This document shows positions 31,560 through 42,169 of a DNA stretch of 43,573 nt, piece by piece (within the stretch, counting starts at the first letter, position 1; every line of letters starts with the position of its first letter). Origin of the DNA: Micrococcales bacterium (GTDB lineage: Bacteria > Actinomycetota > Actinomycetes > Actinomycetales > Microbacteriaceae); the NCBI GenBank assembly GCA_947452235.1, contig CANGBK010000007.1:1-43573 (forward strand), given 5' to 3'. The position numbers were made by a program, and so were the translations under genes. The notes beneath the pieces were generated by a model. It had not been told where the DNA came from. It was given only the letters and a program-made list of their open reading frames with translations, and made no database searches.

Positions 31560-33509
31560 TTAAAGATTGCCGATAACTACTAGACCATCGCCCTTTGCTG
31601 GGACAAATTCACTTGTCTTAGCAGGGTTCAGAATTACGCCTGTTGAACCGTCTGCAGCGCCAGTCGATGCAGTTCTATAACCGATTACTGACTCACCATA
31701 GTTACGGCCTGTTGCAACCAGTTCACCGAATGAAACAGACTTACCTAGCTCTGCATACTCGGTAATGTTTCTAACATTTAGAGTTGCACCTTCAGCATCG
31801 AATAGGTCTTCAAGAACTGGGGCAAGGCTCGGATTCTCAGAAATCTGAGCAATCAACAAAGCAGCCAAACTATCGCTCACTACTAGGTCATCAACTGCGG
31901 CAACTCGAGCTAGTTCGATCTTTCTTGAATCAAGAATTTCAGCAACCAAGCGAGTTGGCTCAACACCGTTACCATCAGCCATGAACAGTTGGTTCATCTG
32001 CAACATGGTCAACATGGTTTGAGCGTCGGCTTCAGATTCACTGATTGCATTGCGGTAACCAAGAACGATGATCTCGTCGTAGTGCTTATCCTTGGCAGCA
32101 GCAATCAGGTCGTGAATGTCTCCCGTTACGCTAGCAAAGCTAACCTGAATATCACCGAACTTTAGATCTGCTAGTTCTGCTTCTGCAACATAACGTGACT
32201 GAGCAACAATGTGAATGGTAGAACCCTTAGGCAAGTATCCTGCTAGCTCGTTTAGAACTGAGCGACCCATTGAAGACCAACCAATGATTAGTAGGTTTTC
32301 CTGAGGGTCAGCCGCACGGCTAGCAGCCTTCACAGGTGCATTAGCAATCTCTTCTTTGATGCCTGTGTAAACAACCTTGTCATCATCTTCAGCAATAGCA
32401 ATGATCTGAGACTTAGCACCAATAACCGTGGTTAGTGGAGGGTTAACAGCTGCAACACCATTGTCATCAATTAAGCCAATAACAGCTGCTTCATTGAATG
32501 AAAGAAGTGCATCAGCATATGTTTTACCTGCCAAAGCTGGAACAGCGGTGAAATAAATCTCATCACCAGCAAAATCAAGTAGGTCTAAAACAACCGCTGC
32601 TAAACCTGGACGACGTGAAGCCTGTGCTGTAACACGAGCAATGATCTCGTGTGAGCGAACGGTAATAACTTGGCCATTAGTTGCAACAGTGAGCGCCTCA
32701 CCGGTGTTGGCATCATCTATCTCAGCAATGATCCTGATATTTGGATTAGGGTTCACAGCTTTGATCGCAAGCACAGTGCTAACTACAGTTGCATCTCCTG
32801 CTTCATCTGCATCAAGAACGATGATTGATTTAGCGTTACCAATGTTGGTGCGCTTTAGATCTTCAGGGTTAGTAACATCACCTGTTCTGGTGATTACTTT
32901 CAACTTACCTAGTTCAGTTGCGCGAGATTCAATTTCGTTTTCCATGAAATCTCTGGTCTTGTCTGAGAAGATAACGACCTTAGCTTTTTTAACATTCTCG
33001 TTAGCAATAGCTAGTTCTTTCAAGATTGGGTAAATACGGTTAGACCAACCAAGAATAAGTGTGTGATTGTTATCTACGATAGGGCTCTTACCCTTGCGTA
33101 GTCTTTCGAAAGTTCTAGTAATAGCACCAACGATGAAACCTGTTACGCTACCACCCAATGCAACTGTGCAAACCCAAGTTAGGAAACCAAGAATTCTTTC
33201 AGCCCAGGTAGCTTCGCCACCTTTACCAAACAGGGTTGCAAAGGAACCCCAGAAAGTTTCAAAGTTGAATTCAACTTGTGCATCAGGGTGTGTGATTACA
33301 GGAAGTGCAAACAGCACAGCCTTGATTAGCACCAGCAACACCGAGAAGATCACCATAAAGATGAACATCCAGGTCACAAACATTCCGCTCTTCGCTATCG
33401 AGTTATCGAAGTTGTAGCGAAGCTTCGCGGTTAGTTTTGGTTTAGAAGTTAATACTGGGGTTGGTTCACCCTGGGCACCCTGGCCATAGCTGCGTTCTTT
33501 ATTAGACAT
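31560..33509 (-). CDS. CASTOR/POLLUX-like ion channel with RCK-type domains
   Basis: 649 aa from ATG 33509 (a GTG 10 codons upstream is less likely). TAAAAT lies about 8 nt before this ATG, suggesting a nearly leaderless mRNA. Two N-terminal membrane helices (about 40-75 and 110-145) flank a pore-like loop WGSFATLFGKGG. The large cytosolic part has two NAD-binding-like RCK units: HTLILGWSNRIYPIL near 155 and LLIIGWSSMGRSVL near 415. This matches bacterial relatives of plant CASTOR/POLLUX channels. The ion carried (K+ or Ca2+) is not known from sequence. Confidence 0.88.
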   Translation of the reverse strand: MSNKERSYGQGAQGEPTPVLTSKPKLTAKLRYNFDNSIAKSGMFVTWMFIFMVIFSVLLVLIKAVLFALPVITHPDAQVEFNFETFWGSFATLFGKGGEATWAERILGFLTWVCTVALGGSVTGFIVGAITRTFERLRKGKSPIVDNNHTLILGWSNRIYPILKELAIANENVKKAKVVIFSDKTRDFMENEIESRATELGKLKVITRTGDVTNPEDLKRTNIGNAKSIIVLDADEAGDATVVSTVLAIKAVNPNPNIRIIAEIDDANTGEALTVATNGQVITVRSHEIIARVTAQASRRPGLAAVVLDLLDFAGDEIYFTAVPALAGKTYADALLSFNEAAVIGLIDDNGVAAVNPPLTTVIGAKSQIIAIAEDDDKVVYTGIKEEIANAPVKAASRAADPQENLLIIGWSSMGRSVLNELAGYLPKGSTIHIVAQSRYVAEAELADLKFGDIQVSFASVTGDIHDLIAAAKDKHYDEIIVLGYRNAISESEADAQTMLTMLQMNQLFMADGNGVEPTRLVAEILDSRKIELARVAAVDDLVVSDSLAALLIAQISENPSLAPVLEDLFDAEGATLNVRNITEYAELGKSVSFGELVATGRNYGESVIGYRTASTGAADGSTGVILNPAKTSEFVPAKGDGLVVIGNL

Positions 33510-33559
33510 AGTGCCTAATTTTAGCGAACCAAAGCCCACCTATAAGGTAACTATTCGTT

Positions 33560-33973
33560 TCAGCGTTTATTCCAGAGCACTATGGCAGTTGATCTTCTAG
33601 GTCGTTTACCCGAAGGAATGCTAATAGTTCCACTGTCCCCAACCGCGAATACTCGAGCCCCAGGTTGCTTAGAGGTTAACTCTTCAACTAGCTTCTCTAG
33701 CTGGGCTATACGCTGCCTATCTGAAACAGCTTGATTCTCAAGGTCAATGATGCGCTTAATCGCAACCAGCGAGACACCTTCAGCCGATAACTTAGCAACC
33801 TCAACCAGTTGAGCAACATTTCTTAGCGAATACCTTCTGGACATACCTGAGGTTCGGCCGGGGCTAACGAGTCCCATTCGGTCATACTGTCTCAAGGTTT
33901 GCGGATGCATCCTGGCTAAATCTGCTGCTGCAGCAATAGTCAAGAAAGGCTTATCCGGATCCATCTGGCTCAT
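33560..33973 (-). CDS. hspR: HspR heat-shock repressor (MerR family)
   Basis: 137 aa. N-terminal MerR helix-turn-helix: FLTIAAAADLARMHPQTLRQYDRMGLVSPGRT, then the second wing RRYSLRNVAQLVEVAKL and a coiled coil. HspR binds HAIR sites and represses dnaK until heat shock, with DnaK as co-repressor. It overlaps dnaJ by 4 nt as the last gene of the dnaK operon, the standard actinobacterial arrangement. Two HAIR sites lie upstream of dnaK. Confidence 0.96.
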   Translation of the reverse strand: MSQMDPDKPFLTIAAAADLARMHPQTLRQYDRMGLVSPGRTSGMSRRYSLRNVAQLVEVAKLSAEGVSLVAIKRIIDLENQAVSDRQRIAQLEKLVEELTSKQPGARVFAVGDSGTISIPSGKRPRRSTAIVLWNKR

Positions 33974-34878
33974 AGTAAGCCAGCTCTATTTAGGAGATCT
34001 GCTCTTGGGTCTTCTTTAGGGAGCAACTCATCAAATTCAGCTAGGGCTTTGGCTGCCTTATCTGAAATATGGGTCGGAACCAAAACCTCAACACTGGCTA
34101 ACAGATCTCCGGTGCCCTTAGCTGAAGGAACACCTTTACCTTTAACTCTCAGAACTCTTCCATTAGGAGTGTTAGGAGCAACCTTTAACTTCACTGGATC
34201 TCCACCAAGGGTTGGAACAGAAATAGTGGCACCTAAAACAGCTTCAGCAAAAGTAATTGGAACGGTTAAACGTAAGTTATTCCCATCACGACTGAAAACT
34301 GAATGTGGTTTAACCGAAACAGTAATAATCAGATCTCCGTTAGGTCCACCATTAGGTGAAGGTTGCCCTTTACCGCGCAACTTAATTTTTTGTCCATCAC
34401 TAACGCCGGCAGGTATTTTTGCGTTGATAGCTGCCATGCCTTCATAGTTCAATCTGATGGTTGTTCCATTAATTGAATCTATAAACGGGATGGTTGTTGC
34501 AGCAGATAAATCAGCGCCTGGCATTGGACCACCGAAACCACCAAAGCCACCACCGCGACCACCAAAAAGATTCGCGAAGACATCTTCGAACCCTGCATTG
34601 TTTGCTCCGGGATTACCACCAGGAGCAGTGAATCTTGCTCCGCCACCCATAGCTCTGAACTGATCGTACTCTTTGCGAGTTTCAGGATCAGAGAGCACTG
34701 AGTTAGCTTCGGTAATTTCTTTGAACTTCGCTTCAGCTTTAGCATCTCCCGGATTTGAATCTGGGTGATACTTCCTGGCTAGCTTGCGGTAAACCTTTTT
34801 TAGTTCCGCTTCAGAAACATCTTTAGCTACGCCAAGAACTTTATAGAAGTCTTTCTCTAACCAATCTTGACTAGCCAT
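33970..34878 (-). CDS. dnaJ: DnaJ/CbpA-type co-chaperone lacking the zinc finger
   Basis: 302 aa. J domain at 1-75 with the HPD motif (YHPDSNPGD), a Gly/Phe-rich linker (about 85-125), then the C-terminal substrate-binding domains. There is no cysteine at all, so the four CxxCxGxG zinc repeats of classical DnaJ are missing, as in CbpA-type proteins. It stimulates DnaK ATPase and presents substrates. It lies 3 nt after grpE and overlaps hspR. Confidence 0.95.
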   Translation of the reverse strand: MASQDWLEKDFYKVLGVAKDVSEAELKKVYRKLARKYHPDSNPGDAKAEAKFKEITEANSVLSDPETRKEYDQFRAMGGGARFTAPGGNPGANNAGFEDVFANLFGGRGGGFGGFGGPMPGADLSAATTIPFIDSINGTTIRLNYEGMAAINAKIPAGVSDGQKIKLRGKGQPSPNGGPNGDLIITVSVKPHSVFSRDGNNLRLTVPITFAEAVLGATISVPTLGGDPVKLKVAPNTPNGRVLRVKGKGVPSAKGTGDLLASVEVLVPTHISDKAAKALAEFDELLPKEDPRADLLNRAGLL

Positions 34879-34881
34879 AAT

Positions 34882-35396
34882 TTATTTCTCTTCTGGAATG
34901 AAAACTGCAACCATAGCTGGACGAATCAAACGGTCACCTAATTTATAACCCGGGGACACAACATCAGCAATAACAGTTTCAGAAACATCAGCGTTAGGAG
35001 TTTGAATCAGAGCGTTGTGAATTTCGGGATCAAACTTTTCACCTTTAGCTCCGAATGAAACAAGACCAAACTTGTCTCCACCGTTACGCAGTTTGTTTAG
35101 AACGGCAAGGAAAGGTGAACCTTCAAGATCACCATGTGATTCAGCTAAAGCCAAGTCATCGAATGCGGGTAAGAAGGCTCTGATAACTTCAGCAATAGCG
35201 GCATTGCGAGCAACATCTCTGTCGCGCTCAACTCTCGCCTTGAAGTTCACAAACTCTGCTTGCAGTCTCTGAAGATCTGCCAGTAATTCCGCTTCCTTAG
35301 AGATAGGACCGGTTTCTTCAACGAGGTCAGCAAGCTCTTGGTCTAACGGATCGGTAGAGCCGGCACCCTCAGGTGCCGACTCGAACTCGTCCGACA

Positions 35397-35397
<1 letters not shown>
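34882..35397 (-). CDS. grpE: GrpE nucleotide exchange factor
   Basis: 171 aa. Acidic N terminus, a long coiled coil (ADLQRLQAEFVNFKARVERD), then the beta domain ending VVSPGYKLGDRLIRPAMVAV, the GrpE signature. It releases ADP from DnaK. Its ATG overlaps the dnaK stop by one nucleotide, so the two are coupled. Confidence 0.97.
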
Positions 35398-37238
<1,841 letters not shown>

Positions 37239-37283
37239 TTATTGATCCGCCCTTACTGGGCCGCAATCTAACTTGAACTCAAA

Positions 37284-37304
37284 CTTGAGCCTTGTTGACT
37301 CAAG
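37284..37304. promoter_or_regulatory. HAIR operator 1 (HspR binding site)
   Basis: CTTGAGC-N7-ACTCAAG, one base from the HAIR consensus CTTGAGT-N7-ACTCAAG, 61 nt upstream of the dnaK ATG. It is the expected HspR target. Confidence 0.95.
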
Positions 37305-37346
37305 TTTCACAAATCACGATAGAAAAGTCAAGCATTTTCAGAAAAA

Positions 37347-37367
37347 CTTGAGCCTAGCTGACTCAAG
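37347..37367. promoter_or_regulatory. HAIR operator 2 (HspR binding site)
   Basis: A second CTTGAGC-N7-ACTCAAG, 63 bp centre to centre from the first (six helical turns). It lies 83 nt from the ATG of the divergent UMF1 transporter gene and could influence both. Confidence 0.93.
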
Positions 37368-37450
37368 TTCGCTTGTGGCTAAAATCCAATGAATTGTTAG
37401 CGAAAAGCGACCTGATTTGTCCCGAAACCCAACAAAACCCCGCCAAACTT

Positions 37451-38764
37451 ATGGCTATGACTAAACCTAAATCGAAGCACGCAACCTGGGCATGGATGTT
37501 ATGGGACTGGGCTGAACAGCCATACCCAACCATCATCCAAACCTTCATCTTTGCTACCTACATCACCAGTACTCTGTTCACTACAGACGGTAATAAGGAT
37601 GCGTTGGTAACCCAACTTGGTTGGGCAGGTGCAATAGCTGGTTTAGCAGTAGCGCTAACAGCGCCGATCTTTGGTAGAAGAAGTGACACATCTGGTCGCA
37701 GAAAGTTTTGGCTATTAGCTAACTCAGCAATTCTGATCCTTCTGATGGTCGCCTCATACTTCGTGGAGCCAAACCCAAGCTTCTTCATTTTTGGTCTAGC
37801 CCTTTATGCTGTTGGAAATGTTGTTCAAGAAACGGCATTCATTAACTACTACGCAATGATGAAACAAGTTACCAACGAAAAGAACATGGCAAGAATCTCA
37901 GGTATCGCTTGGGGTCTTGGTTATGTTGGTGGAATCATCCTTCTGCTAGGTTCATTAGTTCTTTGTTACCTACCTAATCACGTAATTTTCCCAACCGAAG
38001 AAAACTCAATGAACGTTCGAGTGATCTTCCTTTTCGCAGCAGCTTGGATGTTCATCTTTACAATTCCACTTGCCCTCTTTGTTCCTGAAGTTCCTAAGAG
38101 CGCGATTGCAACTAAGAAAGAAACTATTCGGGAGAGCTATAGCGCACTTGCTGCTTCAATTAGAAAACTTCGTCAAACAAGTCCTGATGCACTTAAGTTC
38201 TTAATCGCGAGTGCTGTTTATAGAGATGGTTTAGCAGGTGTATTCACCTACGGTGCAGTTCTTGGAACAGTTGCCTTTGGATTCACTCAGACAGGAGTGA
38301 TCATGTTTGGTGTCGCAGCAAACATTGTTGCCGGTATTGGTGCATTCATCGGAGGCCTGATAGACAACAAGTTAGGAACCAAGAAAGTTATTGCTGCTTG
38401 TCTAACGGGACTGTTGATTGCAGGAATCGCAACCTTCGCTCTTGCCGGTGAAGGCGCAATCACATACTGGGTATTTGGTCTAATGCTTTGTTTGTTTGTT
38501 GGTCCTGCTCAAGCATCCAGCAGAACATTCGTAGCAAGATTTGCACCAGAAAACCGTGAAGGTGAAATGTTTGGTCTTTATCAAACAACAGGTCGTGCAG
38601 CATCATTTCTTTCACCAACACTTTGGGCACTATCAATCGCAGGTGCATCAGCTTTAGGTTTTGCTAATGCAACAATCTTTGGAATCCTAGGCATCATGTT
38701 GGTTCTAGCTGCAGGACTTTTCTTGCTGCTCAGAGTTCACCCAGCCCCTAAAGTCATCGACTAA
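37451..38764 (+). CDS. UMF1/Atg22-type MFS transporter
   Basis: 437 aa from ATG 37451. An upstream in-frame TTG at 37373 is rejected because it would add an unconserved N terminus next to HAIR 2. Twelve membrane helices. The family signature WAWMLWDWAEQPYPTIIQTFIFATYIT opens helix 1, and GRRSDTSGRRKFW is the MFS loop 2-3 motif. UMF1 (vacuole effluxer Atg22-like) transporters move amino acids or other small solutes; the substrate here is unknown. A strong terminator follows. Confidence 0.92.
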   Translation: MAMTKPKSKHATWAWMLWDWAEQPYPTIIQTFIFATYITSTLFTTDGNKDALVTQLGWAGAIAGLAVALTAPIFGRRSDTSGRRKFWLLANSAILILLMVASYFVEPNPSFFIFGLALYAVGNVVQETAFINYYAMMKQVTNEKNMARISGIAWGLGYVGGIILLLGSLVLCYLPNHVIFPTEENSMNVRVIFLFAAAWMFIFTIPLALFVPEVPKSAIATKKETIRESYSALAASIRKLRQTSPDALKFLIASAVYRDGLAGVFTYGAVLGTVAFGFTQTGVIMFGVAANIVAGIGAFIGGLIDNKLGTKKVIAACLTGLLIAGIATFALAGEGAITYWVFGLMLCLFVGPAQASSRTFVARFAPENREGEMFGLYQTTGRAASFLSPTLWALSIAGASALGFANATIFGILGIMLVLAAGLFLLLRVHPAPKVID

Positions 38765-38777
38765 TCAACAAAACAAG

Positions 38778-38803
38778 AATGCCCACCAACTTTGGTGGGC
38801 ATT
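38778..38803. terminator. Rho-independent terminator
   Basis: An 11-bp perfect stem, AATGCCCACCA (38778-38788) with TGGTGGGCATT (38793-38803), closes a 4-nt loop and is followed by TCTTTTT. It lies between the converging UMF1 and dcd genes and may serve both. Confidence 0.95.
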
Positions 38804-38808
38804 TCTTT

Positions 38809-39405
38809 TTAGTCCTTTTGCTCTAGCGGATCATTACCAACATCAGCACGATAGAAGTTCAAGTGTGATCTTGAAGCCGTTGGTCCTCTTTGGCCTTGGT
38901 ATCTGCTGTTGTATTTAGCTGAACCGTAAGGTGTTTCACTTGGACTTGAAAGTTGGAAGAAGCAGAGTTGACCAATCTTCATGCCTGGCCATAGCTTGAT
39001 AGGAAGAGTTGCAACGTTAGATAGTTCTAGAGTTACGTGACCTTGAAAACCAGGATCAACGAAACCTGCCGTTGAGTGAGTTAGGAGACCTAGTCTTCCT
39101 AGAGAAGATTTACCTTCAAGCCTTGCTGCAATATCATCGGGCAGTGAAACAAATTCAAAAGTTGAACCTAGAACAAATTCACCTGGGTGCAAAATGAATG
39201 CTTCGTCTGATTTCACTTCAACCAGGCGGGTTAGGTCTGGCTGTGATTCGGCTGGGTCAATGAAGGCGTATTTGTGGTTGTCGAAGAGTCTAAAGAATCT
39301 ATCTAGACGCACATCCATGCTGGATGGCTGTAATAGGTCCATCTCTAGTGGGTCTAAGCCAATACGGCCTAGCTCTATTTGAACTCTTATATCGCGGTCT
39401 GACAT
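38809..39405 (-). CDS. dcd: dCTP deaminase, probably bifunctional dCTP deaminase/dUTPase
   Basis: 198 aa from ATG 39405 (MSDRDI), the family's usual start; an ATG two codons earlier is rejected because TAGATT then lies exactly 6 nt upstream of 39405, as at other leaderless genes here. It converts dCTP to dUTP, or directly to dUMP in the bifunctional actinobacterial type, feeding dTMP synthesis. Motifs: [34 protein letters not shown] with the catalytic Glu region following, [13 protein letters not shown] and [16 protein letters not shown]. The close likeness to the Mycobacterium enzyme suggests the bifunctional form. Confidence 0.95.
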   Translation of the reverse strand: MSDRDIRVQIELGRIGLDPLEMDLLQPSSMDVRLDRFFRLFDNHKYAFIDPAESQPDLTRLVEVKSDEAFILHPGEFVLGSTFEFVSLPDDIAARLEGKSSLGRLGLLTHSTAGFVDPGFQGHVTLELSNVATLPIKLWPGMKIGQLCFFQLSSPSETPYGSAKYNSRYQGQRGPTASRSHLNFYRADVGNDPLEQKD

Positions 39406-39459
39406 CAACATAATCTAAAGGTTACCTTGTCTTTGTGAGGGTAAGGCAAAATAGAAGGT

Positions 39460-39990
39460 ATGCGCGATAAAGACGGCCGTATTAATCCTCCAGAGAAGAT
39501 CAGAAGAGTCTTCGAAGGTGAAGCCGCTGCTCTTAGCCAGGTTCCTAAAAACAAGCGGGGTCCTTTAGGGGCTGCTGTTACCTTACGTCTTGGGCACCTG
39601 TTTTCCAGATGGCTGGAACGTAACATCGATAACGATTGGCAGGGCTCTGCTCCACAGTTGATGCTCATAGCCATCATCGTTAGGCATAAAACCCTAACCA
39701 TGGGTGAGGCTGCTGAATTACTGGATGTTACACCTAGAGCAATTACCCGGTTAGTTGACTCTCTAGAAAAAGAAGGTTTGGTTTCGCGTCAGGTTAGTCC
39801 TCACGACAAGCGTGTTTATTTGATTTCTGTTACAGATAAAACAGAAGCTCTCGCTAAGCAGATGATGCCTAAGCATGAGAAGAAGATGTCTGAACTGTTC
39901 TCAGTTTTCACTGACGCTGAACTTTTGGAATACCTTCGCCTAAATACCAAACTCGCTGAGCATCTAAAGAAGACACTCAGTAAGGACTAG
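39460..39990 (+). CDS. MarR-family transcriptional regulator
   Basis: 176 aa with an N-terminal extension of about 45 residues before the MarR fold. The winged helix is at about 75-130: LTMGEAAELLDVTPRAITRLVDSLEKEGLVSR then HDKRVYLISVTDKTEAL, giving helix-turn-helix and wing. It converges with the MMPL exporter gene, overlapping by 4 nt, and is the likely regulator of that exporter. The ligand is unknown. Confidence 0.94.
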   Translation: MRDKDGRINPPEKIRRVFEGEAAALSQVPKNKRGPLGAAVTLRLGHLFSRWLERNIDNDWQGSAPQLMLIAIIVRHKTLTMGEAAELLDVTPRAITRLVDSLEKEGLVSRQVSPHDKRVYLISVTDKTEALAKQMMPKHEKKMSELFSVFTDAELLEYLRLNTKLAEHLKKTLSKD

Positions 39991-42125
39991 TGCTCTAGAC
40001 CGACCTTGCGTTGAATCCACTTCATCCACTTAGGCGCATACCAGTTAGCTTTACCGAAGAGTCTCATAAGAGCTGGAACTAGCAATGCTCGAATAACTGT
40101 TGCATCAAGCAACACTGCGAATGCAATACCTAAACCAAGCATCTTCATGATTGAAACACCGCTAGATGCAAAAGCGAAGAAGGACACTGCAAGAACGAGA
40201 GCAGCGGTTGTGATGATTCTTCCTGATCTTTGTAAACCAATCGCAACAGAGTCTGTTGTGTTTAGACCAGCATCGTGCTGCTCTTTGATTCTTGAAAGCA
40301 AGAACAGTTCATAGTCCATAGATAGACCGAAGCTAATTACAGCAACAAGAACAAGTGATGATGAGTCGATAGTTCCCGTTGTTGCGAAATCACCAATCAA
40401 CCACTTCAGGTTTCCGTTCATGAATACCCAGACCAAGAAACCCATAGTTGCAAATAGCGACATGAAGTTTAGAAGCACCGCTTTGATTGGCAGTAGTAGT
40501 GAACCAGTGAACAAGAACAACAAAATCATTGTTGAAAGAACAATCCATAGCACTGCCCATGGCAGGTTATTTAGAATTGCATCCAGAGCATCTGTGTAAA
40601 CAGCTGCAGAACCTCCAACCATAATTACACTGTTTAGTCCTCTGATCTTCTTGGTAAGAGCTTCACCTTCTGGGCTTCTTGGTTCAACATCTGCAACAGC
40701 AATAATTCTGGTGTAATCCTTAGAGATCATGTCTGCTCGAGGATAGGCAACAGCCATCTGACCGTTCACATAGAAGCCGTTGCTGGTTTCAACTCTTGTT
40801 ATGTGATCTTGAGTTGAAAGATTTTTTGCATAGTTCACAACTAACGACGCTTTGTCATTTGGCACGAGGAGTTCAATAGGTGAACCTTCGCGACCATCAA
40901 ATCTGTTTCTAATTTCATTTGTCGCAAGAACAACTCTGTTGTTTGTTGGCAAAATACGATCATCAACCTGACCTAGGGTCACGTTCATACCCAGTGCTGT
41001 TAACGAACCCAATCCAAGAACAACTAGCAGAAGAACAGGAACTGGGCGCTTCATGACAAAGCGAGCTAGTTTGGTCCAGAAACCAACGTCTTTAGGTGCA
41101 CGGTGTTTGAATAACGGCCATTTGTCTACTCGATCACCTAAAAGATTTAGCAGAGCAGGTAAGGCAATAAGTGCTGATGCAACTGCCAGGGCAACTGAAA
41201 CGCCTCCGGCTAAAGCAAAAGACTTCAGGTAGTACTGCGGGAAGAAATTAAGAGCCAACATCACTAGTGCAACTGTGACGCCAGAGAAGAACACAGTTCT
41301 TCCGGCACTAAGAAGAGTGCTTTCAACAGCTTGCGCTACTGACTTGTTGTTGTGTCTTTCCTCACGGAAACGATTCACCATCAGAAGGGCATAGTCGATA
41401 CCAAGACCTAAACCGAGACCGGTGATGATGTTCACTGAGAAAGTTGAGGTGTCTGTGAGTAGCGATGAAAGCCAAACAAAGAAGAAAGATCCGAGGATGG
41501 TTAGTCCTGCAATCATCAGAGGTAACCCTGCTGCAACCACGGAACCAAAAACAAAGATCATTAGGAGCAAGGTGATAGGAACAGCGATTGATTCCGCTCG
41601 GACCAGGTCTCCTTCGATTATGTGATTGATTTCGCTGGTGATCGGAGCCCAACCAGCGACATAGATAGTTGCACCGAAGTGATTACCGCCTAGTTGATCC
41701 TGAATGGCTTTAGCGAGCTCTGCTGATTTGGCTTTACCCCAGAACTGAACAAACATATAGACGGCTGTTCCGTCTTTGGATTTCAAACTTGGTGGCTTAC
41801 CAAGTGTGTAATAAGAGGTAACAGCTTTAACCCCTGTGAGGCTCTTTAGGTATGAAGTAATCAGAGTTGCGTTGCTCTCTGATTGAACATCATCAACGCT
41901 TCTGTTCATGTCAACAACTAGAACAGCATCTGGGTCGGTCTGGCTATAGCTTTCCTTGAGGATGTTGGTTACTTGTTGTGATTGTGAACCAGGGTCGTTA
42001 TAGCCACCACCTTTTAGATTGCCAAAGGCCTGGAGACCACCGAATAGGGAAAACAAAACTAAGCCAATAAATCCAAAGAGGGCTAGTTTGCTGTGTCGAA
42101 TGACAAAATTACTTAGAGGCTTCAT
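39987..42125 (-). CDS. MMPL/RND-family exporter
   Basis: 712 aa, the usual length for a single MMPL transporter: two repeats of an N-terminal helix, a large extracytoplasmic loop, and a five-helix bundle. The proton-relay helices are visible as GLGLGIDYALLMVNRFREER (near 240) and FGLSMDYELFLLSRIKEQ (near 595). MMPL proteins export lipids, pigments or drugs. It is convergent with a MarR gene and divergent from an esterase gene, with an inverted repeat between, so an efflux-type regulon is likely. Confidence 0.95.
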   Translation of the reverse strand: MKPLSNFVIRHSKLALFGFIGLVLFSLFGGLQAFGNLKGGGYNDPGSQSQQVTNILKESYSQTDPDAVLVVDMNRSVDDVQSESNATLITSYLKSLTGVKAVTSYYTLGKPPSLKSKDGTAVYMFVQFWGKAKSAELAKAIQDQLGGNHFGATIYVAGWAPITSEINHIIEGDLVRAESIAVPITLLLMIFVFGSVVAAGLPLMIAGLTILGSFFFVWLSSLLTDTSTFSVNIITGLGLGLGIDYALLMVNRFREERHNNKSVAQAVESTLLSAGRTVFFSGVTVALVMLALNFFPQYYLKSFALAGGVSVALAVASALIALPALLNLLGDRVDKWPLFKHRAPKDVGFWTKLARFVMKRPVPVLLLVVLGLGSLTALGMNVTLGQVDDRILPTNNRVVLATNEIRNRFDGREGSPIELLVPNDKASLVVNYAKNLSTQDHITRVETSNGFYVNGQMAVAYPRADMISKDYTRIIAVADVEPRSPEGEALTKKIRGLNSVIMVGGSAAVYTDALDAILNNLPWAVLWIVLSTMILLFLFTGSLLLPIKAVLLNFMSLFATMGFLVWVFMNGNLKWLIGDFATTGTIDSSSLVLVAVISFGLSMDYELFLLSRIKEQHDAGLNTTDSVAIGLQRSGRIITTAALVLAVSFFAFASSGVSIMKMLGLGIAFAVLLDATVIRALLVPALMRLFGKANWYAPKWMKWIQRKVGLEH

Positions 42126-42145
42126 AGATAAGTCCAGTCTAAGTT

Positions 42146-42165
42146 ATTTACCGAGGAAAGTAAAT
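42146..42165. promoter_or_regulatory. Inverted repeat ATTTAC-N8-GTAAAT, candidate MarR operator
   Basis: A perfect 6-bp inverted repeat with an 8-bp spacer in the 44-nt divergent region of the MMPL and esterase genes. Size and position suit a MarR-type dimer site, but no second copy was found upstream of marR itself. Confidence 0.45.
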
Positions 42166-42169
42166 TGTT

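Noticed and set aside
37373-37450. TTG-initiated extension of the UMF1 transporter
   Set aside because: The added residues are polar and unlike the family, and the start lies immediately next to HAIR 2.
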